Shown: positions 46,969 through 58,870 of the stretch, piece after piece
Layout of the letters: each line of letters starts with the position of its first letter
How positions within the stretch are numbered: position 1 is the stretch's first letter
Assembly (NCBI GenBank): GCA_029931535.1
Contig: JAQPZY010001423.1
Location: 372,001 to 436,000, forward strand
Length of the DNA stretch: 64,000 bases
Source: Margaritifera margaritifera
Taxonomy: Eukaryota; Mollusca; Bivalvia; Unionida; Margaritiferidae
Direction of reading: 5' to 3'
Position numbers and translations under genes: made by a program
The notes under the pieces: model-generated
Seen by the model: the letters and a program-made list of their open reading frames with translations, nothing else
The model's database searches: none
What the model was told of the DNA's origin: nothing

Positions 46969-48533
46969 CCGTATATAATCACTTATAAGTCGACGTTTAT
47001 TTACTGAAAAGTGAATTTGTGCCGAGCAGGGGTCATCTTTAAAGAGGAACATACAAAATATTTGATAAATCTGGGAGCAATATTGGAAACTTTTGATGTT
47101 TGCAGTATGTACAAATACTGTCAATACAAATATTTTTATGTTTTCATGCCTCTATTCCCCTTCAGAAATGCATATATGGTATGCACTGTGTTTATCTGTT
47201 TCATGATGGTATTCATTACACAATATTTGTATCTACAGTTATTTGGATTTTAATAATTTGAAAATATTACCAGTAAATTAAATATTACCGACCACAAAGT
47301 GAAGTGTCGATCAATGTTGTTTACCATGGGTGTTTACGAGTAAGTATATTGCTTCCATTTTCATGCAAGTCCAAACAACCTGTATTTGTGTTATATTTTG
47401 TGTTTTGCTGTATAAACGCTGTTAGTGTTTGATGGAATACAAGTTCTGATTTGATTTATATTTTCTTTTTCCATCAGCCAGATCTAATTTCTATATGATA
47501 TTTCCCAAGTTATCTGCCAGTCCATGTGGGCCGATAAGGCAGTGGCTTGTAAAGGCAGCGCTGACTTTGTTTTCAAGTTGACAATCCTTTTGATCGAGTT
47601 GTGAATTTAATACTTGTTCAGTGCCAAGTAGAGTCCTACAACTCCCTGTGTGCGTTTAACCTTAATCCCTTAGCACCCTCTTTGTTTTCCCTTGTGACAA
47701 CTCTTTGACATAGCCACGAATTTGATATTTGTTCAGTACCAAGTAACAGAGGGTGGTTATTTGAACTCCCTGTGACAATTGACACATGTTCAGTTGCATC
47801 CATTAATAGATTTCACAGATTGTATGATCAAAGTGTCACTTGCAGAGCACTAGCTCAGTCTTAACATAAGCACCCGCATGACAGTAAAGATGAGGAATTT
47901 TAGTCAGATGATATTTATGATGACTAGACGACAATGGAGGATTTCAGCACTATATTTAGTCACTCAGCCAATGAGGATGAATTCTTGGGCTTTGTACCTG
48001 AGGACATTAGCCAGTGACATTTATAGGATACTGTGAATCACAAAAGTGTAGACTTGACTTGCATTGTTTATTTATAAGATGTGTGGAATAAACATATTAC
48101 GGAATTTTGTGAATTGGATCATTCTGGGCTACTATTTTTATAACGGTATGTAACCCATAATAGAATTCATGGATTTATTCTAAAAACTTATTTTAAATGT
48201 CAATTATTATGGATTTCTATGTATTTTATGACACAAAGATGAACAAAATGTAAGTTGTCAATTTATTTGTGACATATTCCACTCAATAATATAACTGTGT
48301 TTTACACTGGTTTTGTCTTTATTTTTCCTATCTATCTATCCATCCAGTTTGGCTTGTTTATTTTTCCAAAGTGCAACTCTGACTCACTAACATCAAGTCA
48401 CCCCTTTAGACGGATCTGACTTGCAAAATACACCCTGACTTATAGAAGGGTCAAAGAAAAATTAGCTTTTTGCAGCCCTAAAAAGGGGAGGGTTCACTTA
48501 TAGTCGATTCGACTTATAATAGAGTATAAACGG
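46969..48533. mobile_element. 1.57-kb TIR DNA transposon, same terminal family as the MITE
   Basis: Left end CCGTATATAATCACTTATAA then GTCGACG; right end read inward CCGTTTATACTCTATTATAA then GTCGAAT. TA flanks both sides (46,967-46,968 and 48,534-48,535). The interior has no intact transposase; a small open piece near 47,930-48,015 encodes MEDFSTIFSHSANEDEFLGF, an acidic N-terminus of unknown meaning. It probably derives from a Tc1/mariner/pogo-group transposon with most of the gene lost or decayed. Confidence 0.72.
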
Positions 48534-48535
48534 TA

Positions 48536-49635
48536 TATATGCATAGATCACATAAACATATTTGGTCACTTTCAGACCCAATTCACACAGTGAATGAATT
48601 AATAGCCATGCTTTAAAAACATGCACAATGCAATCAACTTGTTGCTGTTATGAATAAAACAATACAAAACAAGTATAAATATACAGTACTGTTTACAATA
48701 TTCTATAAAATTATGTACAAAATCATACAGATAATATACAGGTAATAAAAAGTCATTTGTGCACTAAACCTCCAATAAAATGAAAAGCATTTAATGGATA
48801 TTTCAATAAGAATTAAAACATGGAATAAATCTTAGGATGCACAGCTTTAAAATGAAATCACTACCTACAACAACGAATGATAAAACCAGATCAAATATGT
48901 GCTAAATTATCATTTATGTGTAAGATACATATCAGAACATTCAGATCCTATATTAATTGATGACTCACTCACAGCCTTAATAGTGCACAAAAGAACATAG
49001 CCACAGACAGGTTCATGCAGGAATTTGTAATTTGATTTTTAATAAGGTGACTGCTGTTAGAAACAGGATCCAATTACTTCCTCCCACAAATAATTTTGTC
49101 TGTATGATCTGTCCCGACATTAGTAATAACCAACTGAAACAAAACCTCTGCCAAAAAAACTGGTTTACCACAATAAGAAATTATCCAAATAGTATTTAAG
49201 ATATGTTTCAACATTCTTTCACTGAAGTACAACTGCTTACATACAAATATACATAGGTTCTGTGTCATAGGGACTAAATAGTTTTAAATTAAACTGTAAA
49301 AATCATGTGATAAAATAACTGCAAACTTCCACACTACAGCTGAGTAATGTAGCTAAGAAATGTATTCATTCTAAGCCAGTATGCTGATAAAAGAATATGG
49401 GTCTAAGGATAACAATGGTGAACTGGCCCTCTGTAAGTTACTGACTCCAACTGTTACTTTCACACATACTGACCAGTCCATGGCTACATGGGTACATTCA
49501 AATAATATTGCTCATTCTGAAGTAAAATTGCTTATTCAAAATACTGAGAAAAGTTTCATGATGGCTGCCAGATCCTAATTTAATAAATAATAAAGACTGG
49601 TATGGCTGTGGTGTACAGACCAAAAGTTAGAATAT
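48536..49635. other. Intergenic DNA, no gene seen
   Basis: AT-rich sequence between the 1.57-kb transposon and the 50-bp tandem repeat. No coding block, tRNA-like element or clear repeat was recognised. Confidence 0.45.
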
Positions 49636-49639
49636 CAGG

Positions 49640-49800
49640 GGACAACAATTTCTATGCCTAACAAGCCCAAACATATCAACAGAAAACAATTTCTACCCCC
49701 CAACTAGCCCAAATGTATCAGGGGACAACAATTACTACCCCCAACTGGCCCAAATATATCAGGGGACAACAATTTCTATGCCAAACTAAACCAAACAAGA
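49640..49800 (+). repeat. Tandem repeat, about 50-bp units, four copies
   Basis: Unit AGGGGACAACAATTTCTATG then CCCAACTGGCCCAAATATATC, four imperfect copies. Confidence 0.8.
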
Positions 49801-49959
49801 AAAATCCTTATCGGGCTAGGAAAGTTTCAGGTTAACTATCCCAATTTTTTTAAAGAAAGTTGAACAAGTTTTAATACTGTGATGGCTTTCTGTGCTTCCT
49901 TCTTACCAGGCTAGTTGACCCATATTCAAATTGTTGCCCTCTGCATATGCATTGATGTT

Positions 49960-50320
49960 TTGAGAAATATAGCCTCCATAGTAGTAACAAGCTCAGCCAA
50001 TCAGATACAAGATCACCCCATTAATAGGCATGGATCTCACTCATTAATGAACCCATCCATGATCTTGATGATATAAGCATATATTCCAAGTTTGATCAAA
50101 ACTGGATCAGAAATATGGCCTCCTGAGTGATAAGAAGGTTTGCCAATCAGGTGCAATAACACTTTATTAATATGCATGGATCTTGCTCAATATCAAACTC
50201 ATCCGAGCTTTTGACAATATAAACCCACATTCCAAAACTGATTTAAATCAGATAAAAAATATGGATTCCAGAGTGGAAACAAGCAACTGGTGACAGATGG
50301 ATGCATGATGCATGACAAAT
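49960..50320 (+). repeat. Tandem-core repeat family 1, fragment D
   Basis: Two units with AGCCAATCAGATACAAGATC and TTAATATGCATGGATCTTGC, ending at CAACTGGTGACAGATGGATG, the start of the family's right-hand unique part. The hairpin end is missing; a SINE head follows. Confidence 0.75.
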
Positions 50321-50339
50321 GAAGCTACTGGCCAACTTT

Positions 50340-50455
50340 CTCACACACCCACATGGGGTGAGTCAAGACTCGAACTCAGGTGGACAGAGGTTAGATGTGA
50401 GCGATCTGTAAAGGCAAGTGCCTTAGACCATTTGGCCATCTGGGGCCCCCAACAA
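50340..50455 (-). mobile_element. tRNA-like SINE head
   Basis: On the minus strand, TGGCCAAATGGTCTAAGGC (50,438-50,420) matches box A and GAGTTCGAGTC (50,377-50,367) matches box B, with tRNA-like spacing. The G/C-rich ends do not form a full acceptor stem with a CCA-adjacent discriminator, so this is a SINE or tRNA pseudogene rather than a working tRNA gene. It follows directly on a family 1 fragment. Confidence 0.6.
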
Positions 50456-50489
50456 AAGTAGACAAAAAGCACATAGCTGCATCACTACA

Positions 50490-50662
50490 GCAAAGAGATG
50501 CTACTCCAGCTGGTAACTACCGGTGTCATGTCTTTTTTTTTTATCTACCCACTTTTTATCCCATTCTAACTGCACCACTAGATCAAAGGGATGCTACTCT
50601 ACTTTATAACTACCAGTGTTGTGTGTCTTTTTGATCTATCCAATTTTATCCCATTCTACTTA
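50490..50662 (+). repeat. Direct duplication of about 85-90 bp
   Basis: CAAAGAGATGCTACTCCAGC...TTTTTATCCCATTCTAACTG is followed by CAAAGGGATGCTACTCTACT...ATTTTATCCCATTCTACTTA, two adjacent copies. Confidence 0.78.
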
Positions 50663-50879
50663 TTATTTTGTGAAAATATTTATGTAAATAACAAAAAATC
50701 TGAATTTAAGATGTGATACATTTTATTCTGTTTAAACTTTCTGTATTCTCTCAAATAAATGCAAGGAGTTTTTGGACAAATTGAATCAAATCAATGACTC
50801 TTCAAAGAAAAAACAAACTTTTTTAAAATTAAAAGAGTTTTCAAGGCAACTCCTCAAATTTAAGGATTTTTCACGACTG

Positions 50880-51355
50880 TATAAGCCATAATTCAAGTGA
50901 AGTGACACTAACATCATTTTCAAGATGGCCACAATGGCAGCCATATTGGATGTCATATCAGCACCTTTTTCATATAAGGCCAAGTAGAGATCATAAGAAG
51001 TCTTCTAGTGAAAATCCATGCTGCTATGAGCAACCTTTCAGGAGAGCAGCCATAACAAGATTTTCAACATAGCTACCATGGCAGCCACACTGGATTCCAG
51101 CACCAGTTTCAATTAGGACTAACTTGGCATCATAATAAGTCTGTTTGGAAAAATCATATGCCATGGTGACCATACTGGCTGTCGAATGGTCACCATTTTC
51201 ATCAAGGACCAACTAGACCTTGGAATGAATGTGTCTGTAAAGTTTTTTTGGTGGCAATCTTTCCAGTAGTTTAAGAGTAGCAATAACAAACATGTGCCAA
51301 CAGTCTCTGGAAGAAAGACCACCGCATAAGCTAGTCTGGTCTATGACCAGTAGAG
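50880..51355 (+). repeat. Tandem-core repeat family 2, copy with right-end hairpin
   Basis: Two to three units, then GAATGAATGTGTCTGTAAAG and the right end CGCATAAGCTAGTCTGGTC (51,323-51,341), TAT, GACCAG (51,345-51,350). Confidence 0.8.
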
Positions 51356-51359
51356 CTAA

Positions 51360-53100
51360 CAATCCAGGACATGACATCGACTATATAAAATCTGTAATTT
51401 CTTATACATGTACAAAATTTAATACATATATATCCAGTAGGTATAGAATTTTATATGAGGGATTATGTGCCAGTAAAGAAAAATTACCTTGATTTTGTTG
51501 ATCAAAACAGACATCATAAAAATACTTACATTTCTGAATTGGAAATAAAAGCAACGAACTTAACAATGAGAAATGTTAACAGTAACAATCATAAGGCTAA
51601 GAGGCAAATCACATTTTAATTACCTAAACAAAATAAATATTGACCTAGAGCAGTGCTATACAAAAGCTGGCATGTGTAATGTAATATAACTGGAGACTGT
51701 TTAGTTTGCTAGACTTGTAACCCATAAAACAACTGCACTCAAGCTAAGAAAGCATTTACACAAGCAAATTGCACCTGCAGTGCCTTGTCTCCTTGGGCAC
51801 AAAATCAACAGAGAAGGTGCATTAGTGTTTTTATAAACACATATGGATAAGTATGACAAATATCCACAATATCGAGATTGTACATTATACACAGAAAATG
51901 TTTTGGTTTCCAATCTGCATTTTACCCTTATCAGACAATATATTGCACATAATGTACATGTACCAGAGGAGGATTCACAACATGCAATGTCAATACGTAA
52001 AGTCATGATTTAAATAGGTTCTTTAAAATCGAATAAGCTTAAAACATCATGATTTTGCTCAATCATGAACTCTTCTTTACACAAGAAAGAATCAACTTTC
52101 ATTAATTGCATAATAGGTAAACTACCAAGTATCACATTTTAATAACATGATAAAATAAAGGTCAGGGTTCAATAGCAACATTATATTTGCAAAATATCTC
52201 TTCCTGTATGTCCATTCAAATAAACAAGACATTTGTGAAAATAACAGCAAGTAAATGTATCACAAAAGCTATTAAAGTGATGACTGATGTGTTAATTCAT
52301 TCAAGTTGTGGCACTGAACATTTGATAAATTTCAACATTAATGAAGAAATAAGAAATTACATCGAGATTGACCAAGCATTCCCTTTGAACTCTTCAAAAA
52401 GGAAGGCAGTTTTACAAGATATATATATCCATGGATACTGATTATGCTAAATCCTTGAAGACAATTAGCCATAATATCAATTGCAGTAATTAGTGGCTAC
52501 TCAAAGATGACAGTGCTTTCCCCAAATACTGTCTATGCCTTAATGGAACAGACTTTGTTTTTGTTTTTTTTAAAAACAAGGATGATAATGCATTATTTCA
52601 GAGTCTCTTCAACTGTATCAAAGATGACCAGAGGGTTATTGATTCATATATTTCAATGTAAGTCAAGGCTATTGCTGATTAAATTAGTCTTCTTATGACC
52701 AAGTGTAGTAAACAAGAATACATTTGCAAGCATGTTCCTTTCACAAACTGACGATTGATCACATGATTAAAGTAATAATAAATATATTAAAAATGCTTAA
52801 GCATCATGCTCTCAATATATATATAATGAACACACTTTTTATGAGATAGCTCACACCAAATTAGGATGACATTTATTCCACATAACTCCCATTTCAACAA
52901 CTCTAGCTTAAATGATCTTCTAGATTTCAGAAATATACATAGCTTCCATCAAACACACATGAATACGTTTAACAACAAATGTCTTGCAGAACCTGGTGTC
53001 TCACCTGCATCTATATGCTTGTCAGTATAAGCCCCTGTATCTTACTTTCATGAACTTTCACACAAAACTTAAAAATGTTTGACCATGATGTAATGTTTTT
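51360..53100. other. Unique AT-rich DNA, possible far 3' region of MICAL
   Basis: No repeat family or coding motif recognised. Small frames (52,187-52,441; 52,507-52,698) lack any family signature. It lies 3' of the MICAL stop and could include untranslated sequence, which cannot be decided from sequence. Confidence 0.4.
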
Positions 53101-53870
53101 CTGCTTAAGCAGGCGAGACAGGTAAGACAGGTCTCCTCACATATCATCATATAAACCTTAGGCCTATAGTAATATTACCCCCAAAGCTTCATTTCATCTG
53201 AATACAAAAATCGATATTGAATGTACATGATTTTCAAACAAAGTTTAAAGCAACACTTTAACACTGCTGACAACAATAAAACATATCTCCGAATAAACAT
53301 GCTTTCTGCTTAATCAGGTAAGACAGGAACTTCTAGCATATCATTGTATAAACACGCTTTCTGTTTAATCAGGCAAGACAGGAACTTCTAGCATATCGTT
53401 GTATAAACATGCTTTCTGTTTAATCAGGCAAGACAGGAACTCATAGCATATCATTGTATAAACTTTAGACCTATGATAATATTATATCAAAGTTACAGTT
53501 TAATGCAACAACAAATGTTAAAGAAATACGGCTTTCAAAAACTGTAACACAAAACTTTAACATTGTTCATGATGATGAACCAAGTTTCTGCATAACAGGA
53601 GAGACAAGACAGGAAGTCCGTGCATATCAGTATATAAGCTTTAGAACAAAAGTAATATTAAACTAAAATTTCATTGGAATGCTGCCACTGATGTAAAAAA
53701 TATGTGACTTCCAAAAACTTTAATGCAAATGTTAACACTGTTCACCATGATGCAACAAGCTTTCTGCTTTAGCAGATGAAAGAGGCAAGACAGGAACTCC
53801 TAGCATATTATGGCATAAACTTTAGACGTATAGTTATTTTACCCCCAAGTTTTATTTGAATGCAGCAACT
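53100..53870 (+). repeat. Tandem repeat family 7 with a nested 61-bp sub-array
   Basis: Long units (roughly 190-240 bp) built on GGCGAGACAGGTAAGACAGG, CATATCATCATATAAACC and TTACCCCCAAAGCTTCATTT. Within 53,295-53,460 a sub-unit (AAACATGCTTTCTGCTTAAT plus CAGGNAAGACAGGAAC) is repeated three times, i.e. local amplification inside a larger repeat. Confidence 0.78.
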
Positions 53871-54572
53871 GATAAAGATTTGCAACTGTCAAAAATCAGC
53901 AAAAAAGTTACAACTGTATCACACCATGCTTACGCTGTTGAGTCGAAAGGATCTAATGAAACATGTGGCTGCAGTGTATGGGATAAAGTCACCACTAAAT
54001 TTAAGCATTCTGAGCTTATGAATTCTGTCAATCTTCTTTAAGTAGCATGCAAAATATGTTAGACTGACAATTCTGTCATAAATGAAAGGAATGGTTCAAA
54101 ACACAACTGTTTTTGACAGACTGTCAGTTATAAGTTCATCAACATACTTTGATAAATATCATGTGCAACTCAAACATTATAAATCAGCTTCAACCATTCT
54201 TATACTTTTTAAACCTTTACAGTCAGACACTTCATCGGGCATACGTCATGGCACCTATAAGCATTTAAAACATCAACCCAATAAGAGGGTAAAAGCAACA
54301 GGGCAGGTAAAAACATCTTCATTAAAAAAGTACTGGCTTAGAATGTTCCTACTCATAAGATGATCAGGTGTAATTGGGCATTTTCTGGCGGAACGGAATG
54401 ATCTCATGGCATTGGCAATACATTCTGTTCACAGATAGAATTCTGTGACATGGAAAGTGATGAGGAATGGTGGGATTGCTCTGATGACCAATCAGATTCT
54501 TCCCCTGAAACTTCTGCTGAACTACCGCTGCTGCTGAACTGCAAGTTCTCAGGTGACCTTGATATCTTGGGA

Positions 54573-54645
54573 TCAGTGGACAGGCGACAGCGTGAAACCT
54601 TTGGAAAGCATGACAGCTCGGAGATCTCGGTCTTCTTCTTGCTCT
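54573..54645 (-). CDS. Mical: MICAL protein, terminal coding exon
   Basis: Final coding part of the MICAL gene. After the acceptor ATGCTGCAG the frame set by the previous exon gives REQEEDRDLRAVMLSKGF, then TLSPVH and a TGA at 54,575-54,573. E-E-D-x-DL-x-x-VMLSKGF is the hallmark C-terminus of MICAL1/2/3-type proteins, distinct from MICAL-like proteins. The 3' UTR must extend to lower coordinates; its end is not defined. A longer open frame in another phase (about 80 codons to 54,404) is a shadow: it does not join the upstream exon and lacks the MICAL tail. Confidence 0.87.
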
Positions 54646-54889
54646 CTGCAGCATAAAAATGGAAATTTTTAAACTGGTACAGCTGTAAATCAAAGAACAC
54701 TTTAAGTGAAACTCCATGCTTACTTTCAGTAACATCATACCTCTAAAACAGAACCAGAAATCAACTGATAACACAATTAGAGATGCTTGAAGCTGGATAG
54801 CTGAGGAAATTTTGAATTGTGCAATTCAGAGTATTGGAACCATATAGCCATGTGCTTATGTACCATTAAACCAAATTACATACATACAT

Positions 54890-55230
54890 ACCAGGTATGT
54901 GATGTTGCACTAATGTTATTGTGCAGAAACCAATTTTTTTTCTGTCAGTCAGTGACCTTGAAATTTTGACCTTGAAATCGATGCGGTTCTTCTTTACCAA
55001 GTACAAGCTATCTACAAAGTTTGGTCCATGTATGTGATGTAGAACTCATGTTATTATGTGGAAGCCATTTTTCTTCTTTCAGTCTGTGACCTTGACCTCT
55101 GAACCTTAAAATCGATAGGGTTTTTTCTTATCCTAAGTACAAGACATCCATAAAGTTTGGTAATTGTAGATAATGGAGAACTGAAGTTATCATGCTGAAA
55201 AGGAAAAGTTAATAAACAGATAGGGTTATA
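54890..55230 (+). repeat. Tandem-core repeat family 3, fragment in the last MICAL intron
   Basis: Two units with GTCAGTCAGTGACCTTGAAA and GTCTGTGACCTTGACCTCTG and AAGTTTGGTCCATGTATGTG between, about 145 bp apart. Ends before the MICAL exon at 55,896. Confidence 0.75.
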
Positions 55231-55895
55231 GTATAATATGCTCTGCAAAGGTGACATATAAAAATAATTACAATTAATAATTCTTCACTCCTTCTACAAA
55301 GAGTTGTATGCCCTTTCTACAGATTGCAACAATATCTTTGTGCAAGCAAGAAAGCCAGTGAACCAAACAAGGAAAATTAATTGCTTTGCCTTAACAAACA
55401 TTGTAAATCCATATTTAGCATCAGGGTGCAAAGTTTTCTGATGATCTGTTAAAGTTTAAAACTTTATTTATTACAAATGTGCACAATACATTCTGCCTAC
55501 TGATACAAGAGTCTTCATAGCTCAGATGTTTGCATGTAGTAGTTTTTGAGGTGAAGAGAATCAGGGAACCTGGAGGAAACCAACAACCTTGAATGAGTGA
55601 TCATTTAATTTTGTGTGCACTGGACAAAAAGGATTAAACTGGAGTCACAGAAATGCAATGTAAGTGCATTCTTCCTGCATTATTCAAGCCCCATTTTGAT
55701 CAACTGATTAAAGGATGTAGTCATACAAACTTCACAAAAATTTTGACTTCAAGCTCAAGCTACTGTGAACCATTCAAAGTCATCAAAGTAACAATAATAC
55801 TGACATGCAAAAGCCATGACAAAATTAACCAAAGGTAGAAAACATTACTGGCTGATTATCACACAACATGCATCCTCATATCAATTTGAAAATAC

Positions 55896-56010
55896 CTGAG
55901 TCTTTCCTCTTCTAGCATCGTTATAATCTTGTCTCTCTGCTCTATAACTTCTAAATATTCCTTGTATACCCTTTTCTCCTCTGTCTTTTCCTCCATGCTC
56001 TTTCTACGTT
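55896..56010 (-). CDS. Mical: MICAL protein, penultimate exon (bMERB coiled-coil)
   Basis: A 115-nt exon with acceptor CATTTCAG and donor CTCAG/GTATTT. It reads RRKSMEEKTEEKRVYKEY, then LEVIEQRDKIITMLEEERLR when its split last codon is completed by the next exon. This charged helix with VEQRD-like and LEEERLR motifs is the end of the C-terminal bMERB domain of MICAL proteins, which binds Rab8-family GTPases; the enzyme itself is an FAD monooxygenase that oxidises actin. The exon begins with two bases of a codon opened upstream. The upstream exons were not found and should lie beyond 64,000. The intron to the last exon is 1.25 kb and holds a repeat fragment. Confidence 0.85.
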
Positions 56011-56439
56011 CTGAAATGGGGGATGCTGTTAGTTAGCATGCAGTCTAAACTTTGTTAAAACAACAAAATCACAAGATATAAAATAAATAATAAACTAAAA
56101 ACACAAATACTCACATACACAATTACCTTTACAGCCTGTGTATTTAAAAAAAAATTTGCAGAATGTATTCCAATGCATTTATACTTACAAAACAATGTTA
56201 AACAAGCATTTTGTTAGTTGTCTGTCACAGCTGATAACATTATAGTCTTCTAAAGCTCATAAAGCCAAGCTGAATTTTCACAAATGCAAGTCTCAAAGTT
56301 ACGTCTAGGCCGAAAAACATCTGATTGGTCAATTTAATATATAATCAGATTGCAGGATTTTGACTGAAGTCCAGACAATACTTTTGTTGGTGGAATCAAG
56401 GCCCGATATTTTCCAAATTTCCATGACAAGAAGTTACTT

Positions 56440-56625
56440 TGAGTCCACAACTTTCACAATGGATGGGTCATCAGTCCATGCAGGTTAACACTACAGCAGT
56501 TGCTTGGTACCCATTTACAGCTCGCTTGATTGGATCAAACTTACAAGTACAACAGCATTGGTCAGGGTAGGTTTCAAATCTTCTGATCCCAAGTCAGCAA
56601 TGCCTCCCACCACACCACACTGACT
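56440..56625 (-). mobile_element. Possible tRNA-derived SINE
   Basis: On the minus strand GATTTGAAACC (56,580-56,570) fits box B and the downstream body AATGGGTACCAAGCAACTGC resembles SINE bodies of marine invertebrates. Box A is weak (GTGTGGTGGGAGGC). No target duplication was identified. Confidence 0.4.
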
Positions 56626-56834
56626 TCAATGCTAATATAGGGATAATACATGGTTTGTTACATGCATATATTTGCCAGAACACATTGGAAGAGTTGAGCC
56701 TGAGGACTGAAAGTTATTCTGAGTGCTCCAGCAAATGTTTTCCTTACAGTTCACTGTGTACCTGTATAATTGTTATTCTTACACAATACATCACTAATTA
56801 TGTAAATCATATACCAAAACCATACGAAACAGAA

Positions 56835-56950
56835 GTTGTTTTTTTTTTAATTATATAAATCATATACCCAAATTATACAAAACAGACTATTTTGCTTAAT
56901 TATATAAATCATATACGCAAACTATACAAAACAGAGCATTTTGTTTAATC
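56835..56950 (+). repeat. Tandem repeat, about 57-bp units, two and a half copies
   Basis: AATTATATAAATCATATACC, then CAAATTATACAAAACAGACT, repeated once more almost exactly; a third copy precedes at 56,797. Confidence 0.8.
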
Positions 56951-57776
56951 AAATGAAGAGTCCTGTACTCAAGAAGCACACGAAATTCTGATGTTACAGT
57001 ACAGCAGAAGTCTCAAAGGTACACATGTCCAACCAGCAGGAACTGGCCTAACTGTTTAAGAACAAATGTTTAAGCTAAGTTATTCAACCACTTCTGAATG
57101 CATACACTTATCTCATGTTAAGCACAACAGTGATATTTTTTAAAACATCTATCCAAGGTCTAAAAATTGGCCAACAAGAAAACATGAATTACCTTCTAAG
57201 AGAAACTTTCAAACTATTTACAAATAGCCGATTCCTGAATTTGAAGCTTCCATTAATCAGAATAATTTTCAGTCAAAGCCAAAGGTTTCCTTCATTAAAG
57301 TTTAATTTAAAACAGAATATGCCTCTGAGACACGTCACAATGGAACTTGATTTGCCTGATGTCTTCATAAAATGAGAATGGACAAAGAAAAGTGCAAGAC
57401 TATGGTAATCAATATCTACAAAGGATAATACGAAGATTTTCAAAATATGTATACCTGGAAAAGCAGTGCAAATAAACATAAATCTAAATTTAAAAATAAG
57501 AAAAATAAAAAGAAAACTAATAAGTAAAACAAAGTGATGTATTAGTAAATGTGAATAATCCTACTGAAAACAAAACGATGTTCATTACACAATTCATGCA
57601 CTGGCAAAAAAGTAAAATTCTTCTTCCCGTTCAGTACCACTCCATACAGTACCACTCTGTTCCAGTATTATAACTGTATACACCAGCAACTAGAATACAT
57701 TATTGGTTAACCCAGTATTACAGCCCCAAATACCAACACCAGCCTACTACTTCCTTCTCTGACATTTTATATATAT

Positions 57777-57778
<2 letters not shown>

Positions 57779-57818
<40 letters not shown>
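57779..57818 (+). repeat. (CA)n microsatellite
   Basis: An uninterrupted CA run of about 20 units preceded by TATATATACATA. Nearby, 57,880-58,130 holds two loosely similar copies around GTGCAACTTCATCAATAAAA. Confidence 0.92.
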
Positions 57819-58479
57819 GTATTATGACAAATGTAAACTGTAGAAAAAAACTGTGCCAAAAAGTGCAACTTCATCAATAAAATGATCTATTATTTTCTGA
57901 AAAATTATTATAAATTCTGAATTGCTGAAGAAAATACCAACACCAACCTACCACTTCCTTCTAAGCCTTTCTATTGTCTGCAGCAAAATTTAAGTTCCAG
58001 TATATATACTCAAGTATTATGATGAATGAAAACTACAGAACAAAACACTGTGCCCAAAAGTGCAACTTAATCAATAAAATGTTTTATTACTTTCATAAAA
58101 ACTATTCAAAGTTCTGATTGGCTGAATAGGTCACACATGCTCAATAGATCTACCATGCATATGTTTCCTTACATCATTTTTGCTCCACAAAACAACATAT
58201 TGTGCTCATGTGGGGATATTTTTAGATCACAATATGAAAGTAATAAAACATTTTGCTTTTGTTTGACTCAATACATTGTGGGTTTTTGGCCATGAAATAT
58301 AGACATTGGCCTCTGCTTCAAACTTGCCAATACAATATTTTACAGCTTAATAAAACCATATACTGAACTCAACAAAGGCCCACAACTGTATAATACTGGG
58401 ACAAGCTCTACCATGGAAAATTGCAATGTGCACAAAACAAATAAGTTTTGATGGATTTCTTCAAAATTTTCTTTCAGAT

Positions 58480-58870
58480 TAATATATCCCTGGAGATTGC
58501 TGTATCACAGTGTATAACCATATAATGCTTGGATCATTTTTTTCCTGATCAAGATATCCATGGAGATTGAGATTGCTATATCACAGTGTATAACCATACA
58601 AAGCTTGGATCATTTTTTTCCTGATCAAGATATCCATGGAGATTGAGATTGCTGTATCACAGTGTATAACCATACAATGCTTGGATCATTTTTTTCCTGA
58701 TCAAGATATCCCTGGAGATTGCTGTATCACAGTGTATAACCATACAATGCTTGGTTCATTTTTTTCCTGATCAAGATATCCCTGGAGATTACTGTAATAC
58801 AGTGTATAACCATATAATGTTTGGAGAAGTTTCTTCCAGATCAAGAAATGCCTGGAGATTACTGCAGGGA
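58480..58870 (+). repeat. Tandem repeat family 6, about 70-80 bp, five copies
   Basis: Units read GATCAAGATATCCCTGGAGA, TTGCTGTATCACAGTGTATA, ACCATACAATGCTTGGATCA. Two units carry an extra GAGATT, so lengths vary. No coding meaning. Confidence 0.88.

Larger units (their letters stand above)
56626..58480. other. MICAL intron, no exon seen
   Basis: AT-rich with the 57-bp repeat, the (CA)n run and two loose copies around 57,840 and 58,020. No further bMERB exon was recognised here or up to 64,000. Confidence 0.5.

Noticed and set aside
50340..50455. Functional tRNA gene on the minus strand
   Set aside because: Pol III boxes are present but the acceptor stem and anticodon arm do not close properly; a SINE or pseudo-tRNA fits better.
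53100..53870. CRISPR-like alternation of repeats and spacers
   Set aside because: The genome is eukaryotic, repeat units are long and diverged, and the intervening pieces are themselves repeats.
54404..54700. 98-codon serine-rich frame on the minus strand overlapping the last MICAL exon
   Set aside because: The phase set by the upstream exon selects a different frame that ends in the MICAL tail; this one is a shadow.
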